From positions 248,001-312,000 of the forward strand of contig NZ_VOQF01000006.1 in assembly GCF_007994985.1 (NCBI RefSeq): a DNA stretch of 64,000 bases, read 5' to 3'. Both the position numbers and the translations under genes were made by a program. The notes below the pieces were generated by a model. That model saw nothing but the letters and a program-made list of their open reading frames with translations, had not been told where the DNA came from and did not search any database. Below, piece by piece: positions 45,080 to 53,566 of this stretch (its first letter is position 1; every line of letters begins with the position of its first letter). This DNA is from Metabacillus litoralis. Lineage in GTDB: Bacteria > Bacillota > Bacilli > Bacillales > Bacillaceae.

Positions 45080-45577
45080 TTAGTTAAATTGAATTTGTTT
45101 TTTAAACTCTATAATTTTTGCTCGATTGACTTCATCGTCGTCTACTTTTCCTACAAACGTTACAATATTCATTTTCTCACCAACTTGAGAAATAGAAACA
45201 TCTGTTCGAATGCTTTCTTTACGGTTTGAGTGAAAAGATAACGTTTTATCTGTTTCTTCAATTATAGTGATATCACCAGCACCCACTATTAAATCTCTTT
45301 TGATTGACTTTACATCCTGTTTAGTAGGTAAGATCGTAATGATGGCTTGTAACTTTTCATTTTGAAAGACAACATTTGAATCTTCTTCTTTACTAAATTT
45401 CCAGTCTTTCACTTCACCTATACGAATACCTTTTTCTTTATTTTCATATAAAAACGTTTTAACCTGAACCTGCTTCTCTTTTGAAGGTGAAGTAGCAGAT
45501 GTCGATTCTATCGTTTCCTCCTTCCCACATCCTACTGTAAAAAGGGTTAATGATAAGATGATAAATAGCTTCTTCAT
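45080..45577 (-). CDS. small lipoprotein of unknown function
   Basis: 165 residues. Signal peptide with lipobox TVGC, then a globular domain (KEKGIRIGEVKDWKFSKEED, LQAIITILPTKQDVKSIKRD, MNIVTFVGKVDDDE) that looks like a PsbP/YxeF-type surface domain but is not recognised with certainty. Start ATG 45577 has AGAGGTG 6 nt upstream; GTG 45586 falls in that site. Co-transcribed with the repeat protein. Confidence 0.75.
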   Translation of the reverse strand: MKKLFIILSLTLFTVGCGKEETIESTSATSPSKEKQVQVKTFLYENKEKGIRIGEVKDWKFSKEEDSNVVFQNEKLQAIITILPTKQDVKSIKRDLIVGAGDITIIEETDKTLSFHSNRKESIRTDVSISQVGEKMNIVTFVGKVDDDEVNRAKIIEFKKQIQFN

Positions 45578-45736
45578 TAAATTCACCTCTTGTGTTATGA
45601 GCTTTTATTCTAGGTACCGCATGACAGCTGGCTAACATAGATCAAGTTGACCTTTAGTCCCTATAGCTTTGCGTCACCACCTTTCAGTAGTTTTGCCTTT
45701 ACTATTTATTTAGTTTTCTATATATCTATACTGAAA

Positions 45737-45748
45737 GTTGTCGAATTT
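45737..45748 (+). promoter_or_regulatory. Spo0A-box-like site upstream of the lipoprotein gene
   Basis: GTTGTCGAATTT carries the 0A core TGTCGAA, about 160 bp upstream of the lipoprotein start. Otherwise 45578-45852 shows no gene. Confidence 0.3.
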
Positions 45749-45852
45749 TTGGAGGGTTTTTTAAAAATCTATTATAAAAATGACAGTTTATTTAATTTTA
45801 TTTAATTTATACTTTTAAAAAATGATTCCTAGATTGTTTTTAGTTTCCGGAA

Positions 45853-45943
45853 TAAGTATTGATAAATTAATATCTTTGTATTGTGGCTGTAAAATAAGTT
45901 AATTAAAATTAATGAAATAAATTAAGTCTGTGCAATTTTCGTG
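45853..45943 (+). repeat. 91-bp direct repeat, left copy
   Basis: Pairs with 47854-47944 without indels; I count 14 mismatches (about 85 percent identity). Exact shared blocks include TGTAAAATAAGTTAAT and AAATTAAGTCTGTGC. The copies bracket the decayed block with a 2001-bp offset. Confidence 0.85.
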
Positions 45944-46051
45944 TTTGTGGTCGGTGTTTAATTAATAGAAAATTTTAGTATACGTGTTAATAGTTAACTA
46001 AAGGTCAAATCCTTTTATCTTTCTACTTTTTGTTCTAACGTTACTGTTCAT

Positions 46052-46081
46052 TTGACATATCGAAAATAACCGATATACAAT
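46052..46081 (+). promoter_or_regulatory. arsR promoter with embedded operator, leaderless
   Basis: TTGACA, 18-bp spacer, TACAAT. The inverted repeat ATATCG-N8-CGATAT (46057-46076) fills the spacer, as in autorepressed ArsR genes. The ATG at 46089 lies 7 nt after the -10 box, which is where transcription should begin, so the message should lack a leader. Confidence 0.6.
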
Positions 46082-46088
46082 ATGAACT

Positions 46089-46403
46089 ATGGAACTAATC
46101 GATGTTTTTAAGGCATTATCAAATGAAACACGGCTAAATATATTACAGTGGTTAAAGGAACCAGAGAAGCATTTCCCTAAACAAGGAGCTCATTTGCCAA
46201 AGGAGGTAAATTATAAAGGTGGGGTATGTGTAGGGGATATTCAAGAAAAAGCCAAAGCTTCTCAATCTACTGTATCTCACTACTTAAATATGATGCAGAA
46301 AGCGGGTCTGCTTGAATCTGTTCGTTATAATCAATGGACCTATTATAGAAGAAACGAAGAATTCATTAAACAATTAGCTGAATATTTTAAAACAGAAATC
46401 TGA
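46089..46403 (+). CDS. ArsR-family transcriptional regulator
   Basis: 104 residues. Winged helix: DVFKALSNETRLNILQWL, then VCVGDIQEKAKASQSTVSHYLNMMQKAGLL with recognition helix, and YNQWTYYRRN wing. A single Cys (in GVCVGD) is not a full metal site, so it may be a non-metal sensor of the type that controls adjacent drug/metabolite transporters and SDR genes. No Shine-Dalgarno precedes its ATG; see the leaderless promoter. Its probable target, the downstream transporter, is broken. Confidence 0.85.
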   Translation: MELIDVFKALSNETRLNILQWLKEPEKHFPKQGAHLPKEVNYKGGVCVGDIQEKAKASQSTVSHYLNMMQKAGLLESVRYNQWTYYRRNEEFIKQLAEYFKTEI

Positions 46404-46483
46404 TCGCTTGATTTCTGTATTTTTTTCGAATAGTATATCGATTATTCTAGATATATAAATAAATAGGTAGGAGAGAAAGTCTA

Positions 46484-46850
46484 ATGCGTTACTTTGCATA
46501 TTTACTAGCATTATTAGCAGGAGTTGCCCTAAGTTTTGAAGGAGCAATCTACGGTGAATTAGGCAAATCTATTGGTCAGCTTGAAACAAGTTTTTATAAC
46601 TTCTTTATGTGATCAATCATTCTTGGATTACTGTGGTTATTCTTTGGAAAAGGTAAACTTTCATATGTGGCAGAAGCACCTAAATGGACACTACTTGGAG
46701 GTATTTTAGGGGTTGTTTATTTAACGTCTATAATCATTAGTGTTCCTTTTGTTGGTGTTGGCATAACGATGGTTGCTGTCGTTATTGGTCAACTGGTAAT
46801 GAGCATGGTGATTGAACATTATGGTTGGCTTGGTGGGAAGCATTATTTAA
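46484..46850 (+). pseudogene. DMT-family (YdcZ/DUF606) transporter, broken
   Basis: Good ribosome site (TAGGAGAG) and ATG 46484 start a membrane protein YFAYLLALLAGVALSFEGAI, but codon 43 is TGA (46610-46612) where Gly/Trp is expected; reading continues in the same frame with SIILGLLWLFFGKGKL and FVGVGITMVAVVIGQLVMS, then EHYGWLGG, after which it is joined to an unrelated SDR sequence. Both the nonsense codon and the deletion mark it as dead. Confidence 0.85.
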
Positions 46851-47412
46851 AAAACATTCTCAAATTGATATTTTAGTTAACAATATGGGGATTTATGAAA
46901 TTATGAAATATGAGGACGTCGACGATGATGTGTGGGAAAAGTATATCCGTACTAATGTTCTTGCTGCAAATGGATTATCTAAATTTTACTTACCTAAAAT
47001 GATAAAAAATAATTTTGGTCGAATTATCTTTATTGCGAGTGAAGAAGGAGTTATGCCCTCGGGACAAATGCCTCAATATTGTATGACAAAATCAATGCTA
47101 TTATCATTGTCAAAAAGCCTATCTAAATTAACAATAGGAAAAGAAGTTACAGTCAATACGATCATGCCGGGACCATCACTCTCCGAAAATGTGTATCAAA
47201 TAATTGAGGGGATGTACCCTAATGAAGATATGACTTTTTCAGAAAAGGAGAAAAAATTTATGACTACAAATCTACCTCAATCTGAAATCCAACGATTTAT
47301 CAGGCCAACTGAGATAGGTAGATTAACTACCTTTATATGTAGTCCCTATGCATCCGCTTTTAAAGGTTCTCCAATACGTATGGATGGAGGCATGGTACCG
47401 ACTATTTTCTAG
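46850..47412 (+). pseudogene. SDR oxidoreductase, N-terminally truncated
   Basis: Carries the middle and C-terminal SDR parts (QIDILVNNMGIYE, GRIIFIASEEG, catalytic YCMTK, VNTIMPGPS, IRMDGG) but lacks the nucleotide-binding TGxxxGIG strand and everything before it. An open frame from ATG 46825 (195 residues) runs through transporter sequence in another frame and has no ribosome site. A deletion at about 46845-46865 fused the remnants of two genes. Confidence 0.85.
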
Positions 47413-47422
47413 CACTTTTCCC

Positions 47423-47448
47423 CTTACTCACTTCTCAAGGTGAGTAAG
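47423..47448 (+). terminator. hairpin after the SDR remnant
   Basis: CTTACTCAC-N8-GTGAGTAAG 11 bp past the stop; weak T tract. The following 47450-47760 has no recognisable gene. Confidence 0.55.
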
Positions 47449-47760
47449 AATTCTTTCAAAAAACAAATCTTCGTTAAATGCTCAAAAATATGACCTGTAT
47501 GAGGAAGAAGAATAATGGATTGAACAGGGAGGTTTCATCGGGCCAGACGTGTTAATTCCACTTATCGTTAAAGTGGAATAGTTAGATACTAAAGAGCTCA
47601 CTAGAGAGGCAATACCACTTATCCAATTCAAAAATAAAAGGGTTAGCTATCAAGATAAATAAGAAAAGGGCTAGGCGGTGGAGCTAGACATTAAAACTAA
47701 GTAAATATTTTTCTCATAAAATAACCCCAATCCCTAATATAAGGAACTGAAGCTTCACTC

Positions 47761-47804
47761 TGATGATCCGTGAAGGATTCGAACCCCCGACCCCTACCCT
47801 GTCA
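47761..47804 (-). pseudogene. tRNA 3'-end fragment
   Basis: Minus strand GTCGGGGGTTCGAATCC is a T arm with the invariant GTTCGAAT loop, followed by TTCACGGATCATCA as 3' acceptor strand and end. The 5' half (acceptor, D and anticodon arms) is absent, so it is not a working tRNA. Such 3' tRNA fragments are typical scars of integrase-mediated insertion. The isoacceptor cannot be named. Confidence 0.65.
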
Positions 47805-47853
47805 AAATTGGGTGGGGAATTAATAGAGGTTAAAGTAATAAAATAGAGTTAAT

Positions 47854-47944
47854 TAAGTATTGGTAAATCAACGTTTTTGGCTTTTGGTTGTAAAATAAGT
47901 TAATAGAAATCAATGAAATAAATTAAGTCTGTGCTATTTTTGTG
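47854..47944 (+). repeat. 91-bp direct repeat, right copy
   Basis: Second copy of 45853-45943, just past the tRNA fragment and before scoB. Ends GTGCTATTTTTGTG where the left copy ends GTGCAATTTTCGTG. Confidence 0.85.
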
Positions 47945-47984
47945 CAATATCCAAGGTTTTGTCGATTAAATAATCATACAATTG

Positions 47985-48644
47985 CTAATAGGCATCACTC
48001 AAAACTTGTTCAGTCACAATCAACTCCGGCTCAGTAGAATCAATAACATCCTGAACACTAAAACCTAGAGCTACTTCTATCAATTTTAATCCATCCTCCG
48101 TTACATCAATAACCGCACGATCTGTAATAATTCGATTAACAACATTCTGACCAGTAAAGGGTAACGAACATTTTTTTAGAATCTTGGGCTGGCCGGTCTT
48201 GTTCACATGCTCCATGATGACAATAATCTTTTTGGCCCCGTGAACTAAATCCATTGCCCCTCCCATACCTTTGATCATTTTTCCTGGTATCATCCAGTTT
48301 GCTAAATCACCGTTTTCTGATACCTCCATACCACCTAAAATCGCTAAATCAATATGACCACCGCGTATCATGCCAAATGATTCTGCATTATTAAAGAAGC
48401 TTGCTCCTTTTATGGCCGTTACTGTTTCTTTTCCTGCATTGATTAAATCTGGATCGACCTCCTCTTTTGATGGATAAGGACCAATCCCTAATAACCCATT
48501 CTCTGATTGTAAAACAACCTGCTTATTCTCCGAAATATAGTTTGCAACTATGGTAGGCATCCCTATTCCTAAGTTTACATAGAAACCATCTTGGATTTCT
48601 TTTTCTGCTCTTTGTGCAATTTGTATTCTTACGTTTTTGGTCAT
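47985..48644 (-). CDS. scoB: 3-oxoacid CoA-transferase, subunit B
   Basis: 219 residues. [15 protein letters not shown], the catalytic-glutamate motif [10 protein letters not shown] and [24 protein letters not shown] are diagnostic of the beta subunit of SCOT/AtoA-type CoA-transferases. With ScoA it moves CoA from succinyl- or acetyl-CoA to acetoacetate or a similar 3-oxoacid. Third gene after thiolase and scoA (18-nt gap). Confidence 0.93.
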   Translation of the reverse strand: MTKNVRIQIAQRAEKEIQDGFYVNLGIGMPTIVANYISENKQVVLQSENGLLGIGPYPSKEEVDPDLINAGKETVTAIKGASFFNNAESFGMIRGGHIDLAILGGMEVSENGDLANWMIPGKMIKGMGGAMDLVHGAKKIIVIMEHVNKTGQPKILKKCSLPFTGQNVVNRIITDRAVIDVTEDGLKLIEVALGFSVQDVIDSTEPELIVTEQVLSDAY

Positions 48645-48662
48645 CTTTGTCCCTCCTCTTTT

Positions 48663-49352
48663 TTATGCTTGAACAGTAAGTCGTTCGATTCGCTTTTTAT
48701 GCTTACCAACAATAAGTCCTTGAACATAAATACCTGGTGTATGTATTTGATCTGGGTCTAGTTCTCCTACTTCAACAATTTCCTCTACTTCTGCAATTGT
48801 TATTGTCCCTGCTGCTGCCATCATAGGGTTGAAGTTTTGAGCTGTTTTGCGATAAATTACATTGCCCATTTTGTCTGCTTTCCACGCTTTAATTAAACTA
48901 AAATCAGCTGTAAGGGACTCTTCAAGTAAATACTCCTTCCCATTAAATCCCCTTATTTCTCTACCTTCTGCAATCGGTGTCCCAACTCCAGCTGGGGTGT
49001 AAAAGGCCGGAATGCCTACACCACCTGCACGAATTTTCTCTGCTAAAGAACCTTGTGGGGTTAGTTGTACCTCTAATTCACCGCTTAGTACTTGTCTTTC
49101 AAACTCTTTATTTTCACCAACATAAGATGAAATCATCTTTTTTATTTGTTTATTTTTAAGTAAAAGTCCAAGTCCCCAATCATCAACTCCACAGTTGTTT
49201 GAAATAACGGTCAAATTCTTCACATTCTTCTCACATAGAGCTTTGATGAGGTTCTCTGGTATTCCAACTAGTCCAAATCCCCCAACCATAAGCGTTATTC
49301 CGTCCTTAATATCTTGAACTGCTTCTTCAAAACTAGTAAATATTTTTTTCAA
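48663..49352 (-). CDS. scoA: 3-oxoacid CoA-transferase, subunit A
   Basis: 229 residues. Starts [17 protein letters not shown], then the oxyanion motif [27 protein letters not shown] and [16 protein letters not shown]. Start TTG 49352 is preferred: AAAGAGGTG lies 7 nt upstream, inside the end of the thiolase gene, and the product then begins like other ScoA proteins. ATG 49373 would run through the ribosome site. Confidence 0.92.
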   Translation of the reverse strand: MKKIFTSFEEAVQDIKDGITLMVGGFGLVGIPENLIKALCEKNVKNLTVISNNCGVDDWGLGLLLKNKQIKKMISSYVGENKEFERQVLSGELEVQLTPQGSLAEKIRAGGVGIPAFYTPAGVGTPIAEGREIRGFNGKEYLLEESLTADFSLIKAWKADKMGNVIYRKTAQNFNPMMAAAGTITIAEVEEIVEVGELDPDQIHTPGIYVQGLIVGKHKKRIERLTVQA

Positions 49353-49353
49353 T

Positions 49354-50556
49354 TTACTGCACCTCTTTTTCATAGTTTTCTATAATTGTTGAAACTCCTT
49401 GACCACCACCGATGCATAATGCCGCTAAACCATATTTTCCATTTCTTCTTTTTAATTCGTGGATTAATGTCGTCAGAATTCTTGCTCCACTTGCCCCAAT
49501 CGGATGTCCTAAGGCAATGGCTCCACCATTTACATTTAACTTCTCTTTTGAAAATTGAAGCTCTTTTCCAACCGCAAGTGCTTGTGCTGCAAATGCTTCG
49601 TTCGCTTCAATTAAATCCAAATCATTGATTGTAAGATCCGCTTTACTTAATGCTTTTTTCGTGGCTGGCACAGGAGCGATCCCCATAATACTTGGGTCTA
49701 CAGCTGCACTTGCATTAGCACGAATTGTGACTAAAGGTTCGATCCCAAGTTCTTTTGCTTTGCGAAGACTCATCATGAGAACAGCAGCTGCTCCATCATT
49801 AATTCCTGATGCATTCCCCGCGGTTATACGTCCGTCCTTTTTAAAAGCTGGCTTTAGCTTTTCTAATGTTTCTACTGTTGTTTCCACCTTTACATATTCA
49901 TCTGTGTCAAACGAAATTGGTTCTCCTTTTCGTTGAGGAATTTCTACTTCTACAATTTCATCCTTAAATTTCCCTTCTTTTATAGCTATTGCTGCCTTTT
50001 CTTGGCTCCATGCAGCAAATTCATCTTGTTCCTGCCGCGTTACTTCAAATTGGTCACAAATATTTTCTGCTGTAATTCCCATGTGATAATCATTAAAAGC
50101 ACACCACAATCCATCATGAATCATACTATCTATGAGTTTCTGATCTCCCATTCTGTACCCCTCTCTAGCTGCCATAGATAAGTAAGGTGCCTGGCTCATA
50201 TTTTCCATTCCACCAGCAACAACGATTTCGGCATCTCCTGTTAAAATAGCTTGAGTCGCTAAATGAACAGTCTTTAATCCTGATCCACACACTTTATTTA
50301 CCGTGAAAGCAGATACATGTTCAGGAAGGCCTGCATGTATAGCAGATTGTCTTGCCGGGTTCTGACCGAGACCCGCTTGAAGTACATTTCCCATGATGAC
50401 CTCATCAACTTGATCACCCCAAACTCCTACCTGCTCTAGAACAGCCTTTATAACATGTGCACCTAATTGGACGGCACTGAGATTTTTTAAGCTTCCACCA
50501 AATTGACCAATAGGTGTTCTTAAAGCGCTTACAATAACAACCTCATTGTGAACCAT
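49354..50556 (-). CDS. acetyl-CoA C-acetyltransferase (thiolase)
   Basis: 400 residues with all thiolase residues: nucleophile Cys in [17 protein letters not shown] (His) and the second Cys in ALCIGGGQG. Cleaves acetoacetyl-CoA or a longer 3-oxoacyl-CoA. First gene of thiolase-scoA-scoB; the set turns a free 3-oxoacid into acetyl-CoA units. Ketone-body or short-chain oxoacid use is favoured, since the nearby ring-cleavage route does not need a 3-oxoadipate step. Confidence 0.92.
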   Translation of the reverse strand: MVHNEVVIVSALRTPIGQFGGSLKNLSAVQLGAHVIKAVLEQVGVWGDQVDEVIMGNVLQAGLGQNPARQSAIHAGLPEHVSAFTVNKVCGSGLKTVHLATQAILTGDAEIVVAGGMENMSQAPYLSMAAREGYRMGDQKLIDSMIHDGLWCAFNDYHMGITAENICDQFEVTRQEQDEFAAWSQEKAAIAIKEGKFKDEIVEVEIPQRKGEPISFDTDEYVKVETTVETLEKLKPAFKKDGRITAGNASGINDGAAAVLMMSLRKAKELGIEPLVTIRANASAAVDPSIMGIAPVPATKKALSKADLTINDLDLIEANEAFAAQALAVGKELQFSKEKLNVNGGAIALGHPIGASGARILTTLIHELKRRNGKYGLAALCIGGGQGVSTIIENYEKEVQ

Positions 50557-50660
50557 ATACCTTTCCTCCCACTCTATTGTTTAGTCAGAATTTTTAAAAT
50601 ATATTTACTTATTAATTTACAGTATTCCAACTTATGAGTAAAATGAATAATAGTTATATT

Positions 50661-50683
50661 TTTTATTCAAATACAGAATAAAA
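50661..50683. promoter_or_regulatory. LysR-type box upstream of the lysR-type gene
   Basis: TTTTATTC-N7-GAATAAAA, an 8-bp inverted repeat containing the T-N11-A pattern of LysR-family sites, in the 130-bp divergent region with the thiolase operon. It abuts the regulator's ribosome site, suggesting autorepression. Confidence 0.55.
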
Positions 50684-50694
50684 GGGTGATGACC

Positions 50695-51570
50695 TTGGAA
50701 TTAAAGGATCTTCGCTATTTCACAGAAGTAGCAACTTACGGCAGTTTCACAAAGGCAGCTTCAAGCACCTTTATCTCACAGCCAACATTAAGTAAGTCGA
50801 TTAAAAAGCTAGAATCAGAGCTTAAAGTAGAATTAATTGAACGTTCGACACGTAAGTTAATATTGACTGATGCAGGAAAAATTGTCCTTAAGCAAGCTAG
50901 TAAAATATTAGGGGCTACAGATGAACTTTCTATTCTTTTAGATGACTTAATTAATTTGCCAACAGGAAATATTAAGATTGGGATCCCACCATTGATTGGT
51001 ACGCTCTTTTTTCCAGAAATAGCGAAAACATTTAAACAGGAGTTTCCAGAGGTTACCCTAGAATTAGTTGAACTAGGAGCAAAACGAATTGAGCAATTAG
51101 TTGAAGAAGGTCAAGTTGATGTGGGTATCATTGTTTTCCCTACAGATCATAGCAAATTCGATATTACTCCGTTTATTAAAGAGGAGTTCATGCTTTATAC
51201 AAATTCAAAGCATAGATTTGCCGAATTGACTAAGGTCAACCTACCACAACTAGCAGAAGAAAGTTTTATCGTTTTTAATCGGGAATTTGCCTTACACGAA
51301 CTGATTATAAAAGAATGTCAGAAAGTAGGATTTCATCCCAACATTGCTTACGAAAGCTCACAATGGGATTTAATAACAGAACTCGTTGGAGCAGAGCTTG
51401 GTATCACGCTATTACCAAAGTCAATCTATAGAAAGATGGATCAAGAAACCATTAAGATGATTAAATTAACTTCACCGCCTATGTGGGAGCTTGGATTTAT
51501 TACGAAAAAAGAAAGGTATCAATCTTTTGCTGTTAGGGCTCTTTTGAAGTTTGTTGCTGAGAGGTTTTAA
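50695..51570 (+). CDS. LysR-family transcriptional regulator
   Basis: 291 residues. N-terminal HTH DLRYFTEVATYGSFTKAAS...ISQPTLSKSIKKLE, then an LTTR effector domain (IKIGIPPLIGTLFFPEIAK, ELVGAELGITLLPKSI). I start at TTG 50695 because the product then begins MELKDLRYF, the standard family start, and AAAGGGTGAT lies upstream; GTG 50686 and ATG 50689 overlap that site. Divergent from thiolase-scoAB, which it likely activates in response to an acid intermediate. Confidence 0.9.
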   Translation: MELKDLRYFTEVATYGSFTKAASSTFISQPTLSKSIKKLESELKVELIERSTRKLILTDAGKIVLKQASKILGATDELSILLDDLINLPTGNIKIGIPPLIGTLFFPEIAKTFKQEFPEVTLELVELGAKRIEQLVEEGQVDVGIIVFPTDHSKFDITPFIKEEFMLYTNSKHRFAELTKVNLPQLAEESFIVFNREFALHELIIKECQKVGFHPNIAYESSQWDLITELVGAELGITLLPKSIYRKMDQETIKMIKLTSPPMWELGFITKKERYQSFAVRALLKFVAERF

Positions 51571-51621
51571 CAATAAAAACGAAAACATTCAATAAAAAGT
51601 TGGAAAACAATAATACTAAAA

Positions 51622-51657
51622 AAGCTTCACTCTCATAACATCAAGGGAGTGAAGCTT
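51622..51657. terminator. bidirectional terminator
   Basis: 11-bp stem AAGCTTCACTC / GAGTGAAGCTT between the convergent lysR-type and praA genes, A-rich before and T-rich after. Confidence 0.7.
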
Positions 51658-51687
51658 CACAATCATTTTTAGTCATCGATTACTACA

Positions 51688-52500
51688 TTACAATTCCTTT
51701 TTAAAATCAAACGTCATAATTGCATTTCCACTTCCTGAAGATTGAGCATAGGTATGGAATGTTGGATGATATTTATCTCCTAACACACCAAGCATCATAG
51801 CGAGATGACGTCCTCCTCCTTCTACACCAGCAATTTTAGCATATTGGGGTAACATTTCCTTTGCAAGATTCCAGTTCTTTCCCGTAATATAATCAATAAA
51901 CTGTTTATCTAATGCTTGCTCAGAAACAGTCGGCATATGGTGACGTCCTCTTACTAAATTATGAGCAAGAGCACCACTGAATATAAACACATACCTTTTG
52001 TAGTCGCCATTTAGTACATTACCAATTTCTTGCCCCCATTTATATGTTTCATCTAATCCAGCTGCAAGAGTAATAGATAAATTGACAACCGGAACATCTT
52101 CGCTTGGAACAAGATAGCGAAGAGGTACAACGGTGCCATAATCCCACACATATGTTGGATCATTAACTGCAATAACTGGAATTTTTGCTCGTTTACCAGC
52201 CATCACTAATTTTTCGCCTAAACTTTGATCTCCAGGGTACTCGTATTTAACATCAGAAATAATGTCGGGACATTCGAATGCAGTTAAAACACCTTTATGT
52301 GTTTGTGACACATCAACATAATGATGAAATGTTGATTGCCAATGACACGAAACAATAATAACAGCATCTGGTTTTATTGTTTCAATTTTCTCGGAAATAG
52401 CATCCATCTTTGCCACAATATCTTGTTGATATTCAGGTACATTTTCCCGATGACAAATACTTGGAACATGTGCAGCTAAAACACCCAATTCAATTGTCAT
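51688..52500 (-). CDS. praA: class III extradiol dioxygenase, probable protocatechuate 2,3-dioxygenase
   Basis: 270 residues, LigB-type. Iron ligands and acid/base histidines fit LAAHVPSICH near the N-terminus, VSCHWQSTFHHYVDV, and FIFSGALAHNL; GNAIMTFDF closes the family pattern. Cleaves a catechol ring beside the hydroxyls. The following operon processes a hydroxymuconic semialdehyde, and the decarboxylase at 58833 plus 4-hydroxybenzoate hydroxylase point to protocatechuate as substrate, as in the Paenibacillus pra pathway. Homoprotocatechuate dioxygenase is the main alternative. Last gene of the seven-gene operon. Confidence 0.8.
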   Translation of the reverse strand: MTIELGVLAAHVPSICHRENVPEYQQDIVAKMDAISEKIETIKPDAVIIVSCHWQSTFHHYVDVSQTHKGVLTAFECPDIISDVKYEYPGDQSLGEKLVMAGKRAKIPVIAVNDPTYVWDYGTVVPLRYLVPSEDVPVVNLSITLAAGLDETYKWGQEIGNVLNGDYKRYVFIFSGALAHNLVRGRHHMPTVSEQALDKQFIDYITGKNWNLAKEMLPQYAKIAGVEGGGRHLAMMLGVLGDKYHPTFHTYAQSSGSGNAIMTFDFKKEL

Positions 52501-52526
52501 TTTAAACCTCCATTGCTTTAATAAAC

Positions 52527-52724
52527 TTAATTTGATGCATTACGTTTTTCAACTGATTCACCAGCAATTCCCCAATGACTTTTAGGTATTTCAGTTACGA
52601 TCACTCTTACATTCTCTTTCGGAACCTCTAATGTAGTCGTGATTGTTTCCGTAATATCAGCAATCACTCTTTCAATTTTCTCCTTAGGACGTCCTTCCAT
52701 GATGTTAACGTTTACAATTGGCAT
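52527..52724 (-). CDS. praC: 4-oxalocrotonate tautomerase
   Basis: 65 residues. After removal of Met the catalytic Pro1 is exposed (PIVNVNIMEGRPKEK), and Arg residues fit the 4-OT pattern; ends after VTEIPKSHWGIAGES. Interconverts 2-hydroxymuconate and 4-oxalocrotonate. 26 nt before praA. Confidence 0.9.
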   Translation of the reverse strand: MPIVNVNIMEGRPKEKIERVIADITETITTTLEVPKENVRVIVTEIPKSHWGIAGESVEKRNASN

Positions 52725-52766
52725 AATAGAGCCTCCTTTCTATTCTTTTTCTGAAAGCAACCACAC

Positions 52767-53552
52767 TTATTCCCCTACAGAAAAGCTGACTTCGCCTAGT
52801 CCATCTAGCTTAGCTGTTACATGATCACCATACGAAAGTTGGACAGCCCCAGTGATTCCTCCTGTCAAAATAACTTGGCCAGCCTTCAACTTTTCTCCTT
52901 TTCGATGTAGCATGTTCGCTAGCATGGCAACAGAATTCGCAGGGTGTCCTAAAACAGCCGCTCCTGCACCAAGGTCCTTCATTACTCCATTAATCTTTAA
53001 AACAGTTCCAACTAAATCTAATTCTAATTCTTCTGGTTTTCGAATTCTATTTCCCAAAACAACCCTAGAAGAGGATGCGTTATCTGCAATAACGTCTGGC
53101 AACGTAAAATTAAAGTTTTCATAACGGCTATCAATGATTTCAAGTGCTCCACAGACATAATCTGTAGCCGCTAAAACTTGAGCTCCAGTGATACCAGGAC
53201 CTTCAATATCCTTACCTAAAATAAAGGCAATTTCCGCTTCCACTTTCGGATGAATATAGTCAGATAATGAAATTTCTGCTCCATCTTGGATCACCATATT
53301 GTTAAAAATGTATCCATATATTGGTTCTTCTACATTCATTTGGACCATTTTTGCTCGACTTGTAAGTCCCATCTTTGGCCCAATTATGGAATGCCCTTGC
53401 TCCAGCTTCATGTTGACAAGTTCTTCTTGAATAAGATAGGCTTCCTCTACAGTTAAGTTAGGAGATTTATCTAACGTGATTCTTTTTATATCCGTTCGAT
53501 TTGATTCAGCTTCTAATAAATATTTAGCTATTTCTTTATTTGACATATTCAT
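52767..53552 (-). CDS. praD: 4-oxalocrotonate decarboxylase
   Basis: 261 residues of the FAH-like hydratase/decarboxylase family. PKMGLTSRAKMVQMNVEEPI, HPKVEAEIAFI, EIIDSRYENFNF and GGITGAVQLSYGD agree with the decarboxylase branch (XylI/DmpH) rather than the hydratase. Makes 2-hydroxypenta-2,4-dienoate and CO2. Start ATG 53552 is 6 nt after AGGAGGA; ATG 53558 directly abuts it. Acts in complex with the hydratase in other species. Confidence 0.88.
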   Translation of the reverse strand: MNMSNKEIAKYLLEAESNRTDIKRITLDKSPNLTVEEAYLIQEELVNMKLEQGHSIIGPKMGLTSRAKMVQMNVEEPIYGYIFNNMVIQDGAEISLSDYIHPKVEAEIAFILGKDIEGPGITGAQVLAATDYVCGALEIIDSRYENFNFTLPDVIADNASSSRVVLGNRIRKPEELELDLVGTVLKINGVMKDLGAGAAVLGHPANSVAMLANMLHRKGEKLKAGQVILTGGITGAVQLSYGDHVTAKLDGLGEVSFSVGE

Positions 53553-53566
53553 TGTCATTCCTCCTA

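Noticed and set aside
46825-47412. Intact short SDR gene starting at 46825
   Set aside because: Its first residues are out-of-frame transporter sequence, no ribosome site, and the cofactor-binding strand is missing.
47761-47804. Functional tRNA gene
   Set aside because: Only T arm and 3' acceptor strand are recognisable; no D arm, anticodon arm or matching 5' acceptor strand.
47985-50556. PcaIJ/PcaF (3-oxoadipate branch) for the aromatic cluster
   Set aside because: The adjacent pathway is meta-cleavage ending in pyruvate and acetyl-CoA; no muconate cycloisomerase, decarboxylase or enol-lactonase genes are present, and the set has its own LysR regulator.
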